Shown piece by piece: positions 63,771-64,000 of a DNA stretch of 64,000 nt. The notes below the pieces were generated by a model. That model searched no databases and was not told the DNA's origin. It saw only the letters and a program-made list of their open reading frames with translations. The stretch covers positions 2,765,501 to 2,829,500 of the forward strand of contig NZ_CP120233.1 in NCBI RefSeq assembly GCF_030012985.1, read 5' to 3'. The translations under genes and the position numbers were made by a program. Position 1 is the first letter of the stretch, and each line of letters starts with the position of its first letter. The DNA is from Microbulbifer sp. VAAF005. Lineage in GTDB: Bacteria > Pseudomonadota > Gammaproteobacteria > Pseudomonadales > Cellvibrionaceae.

Positions 63771-64000
63771 TCAGTCACTGCGATAGCGCAGGCAGGCCCG
63801 CTCTAATCCCTGCAGGTCGGGAATAACCGCCTCCTCACCAGACAGCGCCACATGCATTAACTCTCCAGGGCTTAGCGGCTGCTCTCGCAGCGCCAACTCC
63901 TCAGGGGTAACCCGTACCAGGCGCGGAGTACCGCGCAAGAGCAATGCAAAATACGGCAGCTCACCATCGGGGTTTCCCGTACTCAGCACCGCAATACGCC
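63771..64000 (-). CDS. Probable CheW-like (ChpC-type) chemotaxis protein, 5' end outside window
   Basis: The last 76 or so residues of a frame that continues past the right edge (RIAVLSTGNPDGELPYFALL, then LRGTPRLVRVTPEELALREQ and ALSGEEAVIPDLQGLERACL). A strand pattern with a Pro-Asp-Leu near the end and the phrase GTPRLVRV recalls CheW-like ChpC proteins of twitching chemosensory systems, which would fit a genome with type IV pili. The start is not in the window, so the identity is tentative. Confidence 0.5.
   Translation of the reverse strand, partial: RIAVLSTGNPDGELPYFALLLRGTPRLVRVTPEELALREQPLSPGELMHVALSGEEAVIPDLQGLERACLRYRSD

Overview
The window reads as chromosomal DNA of a gammaproteobacterium. 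The conserved block hfq-hflX-hflK-hflC, hisZ, purA with miaA, mutL, amidase, tsaE, nnrD, queG, orn, rsgA, a RhdA-type rhodanese and psd, and the block hemE-gltD-gltB with aroB-aroK-pilQPONM and a divergent ponA/mrcA, follow the gene order known from Pseudomonas and related marine groups. I infer a marine Cellvibrionales-like (for example Microbulbifer-like) organism; that placement is not proven. No tRNA, rRNA or CRISPR was seen.

Region 1 (1-24,000) is a type VI secretion (T6SS) locus, almost all on the minus strand. In transcription order it holds a degenerate Y1 transposase-like protein, a TssB-TssC fusion protein, TagH (FHA protein, frame broken), TssJ, TssK, TssL, TssM, TagF, a SapC-family protein, a two-part unknown protein, TssA, TssB, TssC, a second TssC-type protein (ImpD-like), TssE and TssF, which runs off the left edge. 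Apart from the additions this is close to the rhizobial imp order. Divergent to it are a PP2C phosphatase (likely the phosphatase of the FHA-centred post-translational switch) and an Rhs-core gene that is frame-broken and carries no toxin tip. Hcp, VgrG, ClpV, TssG and a PpkA-type kinase are not in the window. Several strong hairpins lie between genes of the main unit and may set sheath and baseplate dosage.

Region 2 (24,000-30,000) holds a zinc carboxypeptidase-like aspartoacylase-family protein, a MltB-type lytic transglycosylase, a hemolysin III/TrhA membrane protein, purA and hisZ. Region 3 (30,000-45,200) is the hfq/RNA metabolism, DNA repair and envelope block. Region 4 (45,200-54,000) has a frame-broken DUF3391/HD-GYP protein whose HD motif reads KD, hemE and the glutamate synthase genes gltD-gltB. 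Region 5 (54,000-64,000) has aroB-aroK-pilQPONM, the divergent PBP1a gene, and the 3' end of a probable CheW-like gene.

Four genes (tagH, rhs, the HD-GYP gene and pilM, the last twice) lose frame at or beside short G/C runs, and four of those five breaks are repaired by adding one base to the run. That shared signature makes sequencing or assembly error the first explanation to test before any is called a pseudogene or a programmed frameshift. The most interesting biology is in the T6SS locus: three TssC-type genes including a TssB-TssC fusion, a leading transposase relative that has lost its catalytic histidines and gained an AT-hook-like tail, and two unusual accessory genes (SapC family; unknown plus DcrB/PsbP-like).
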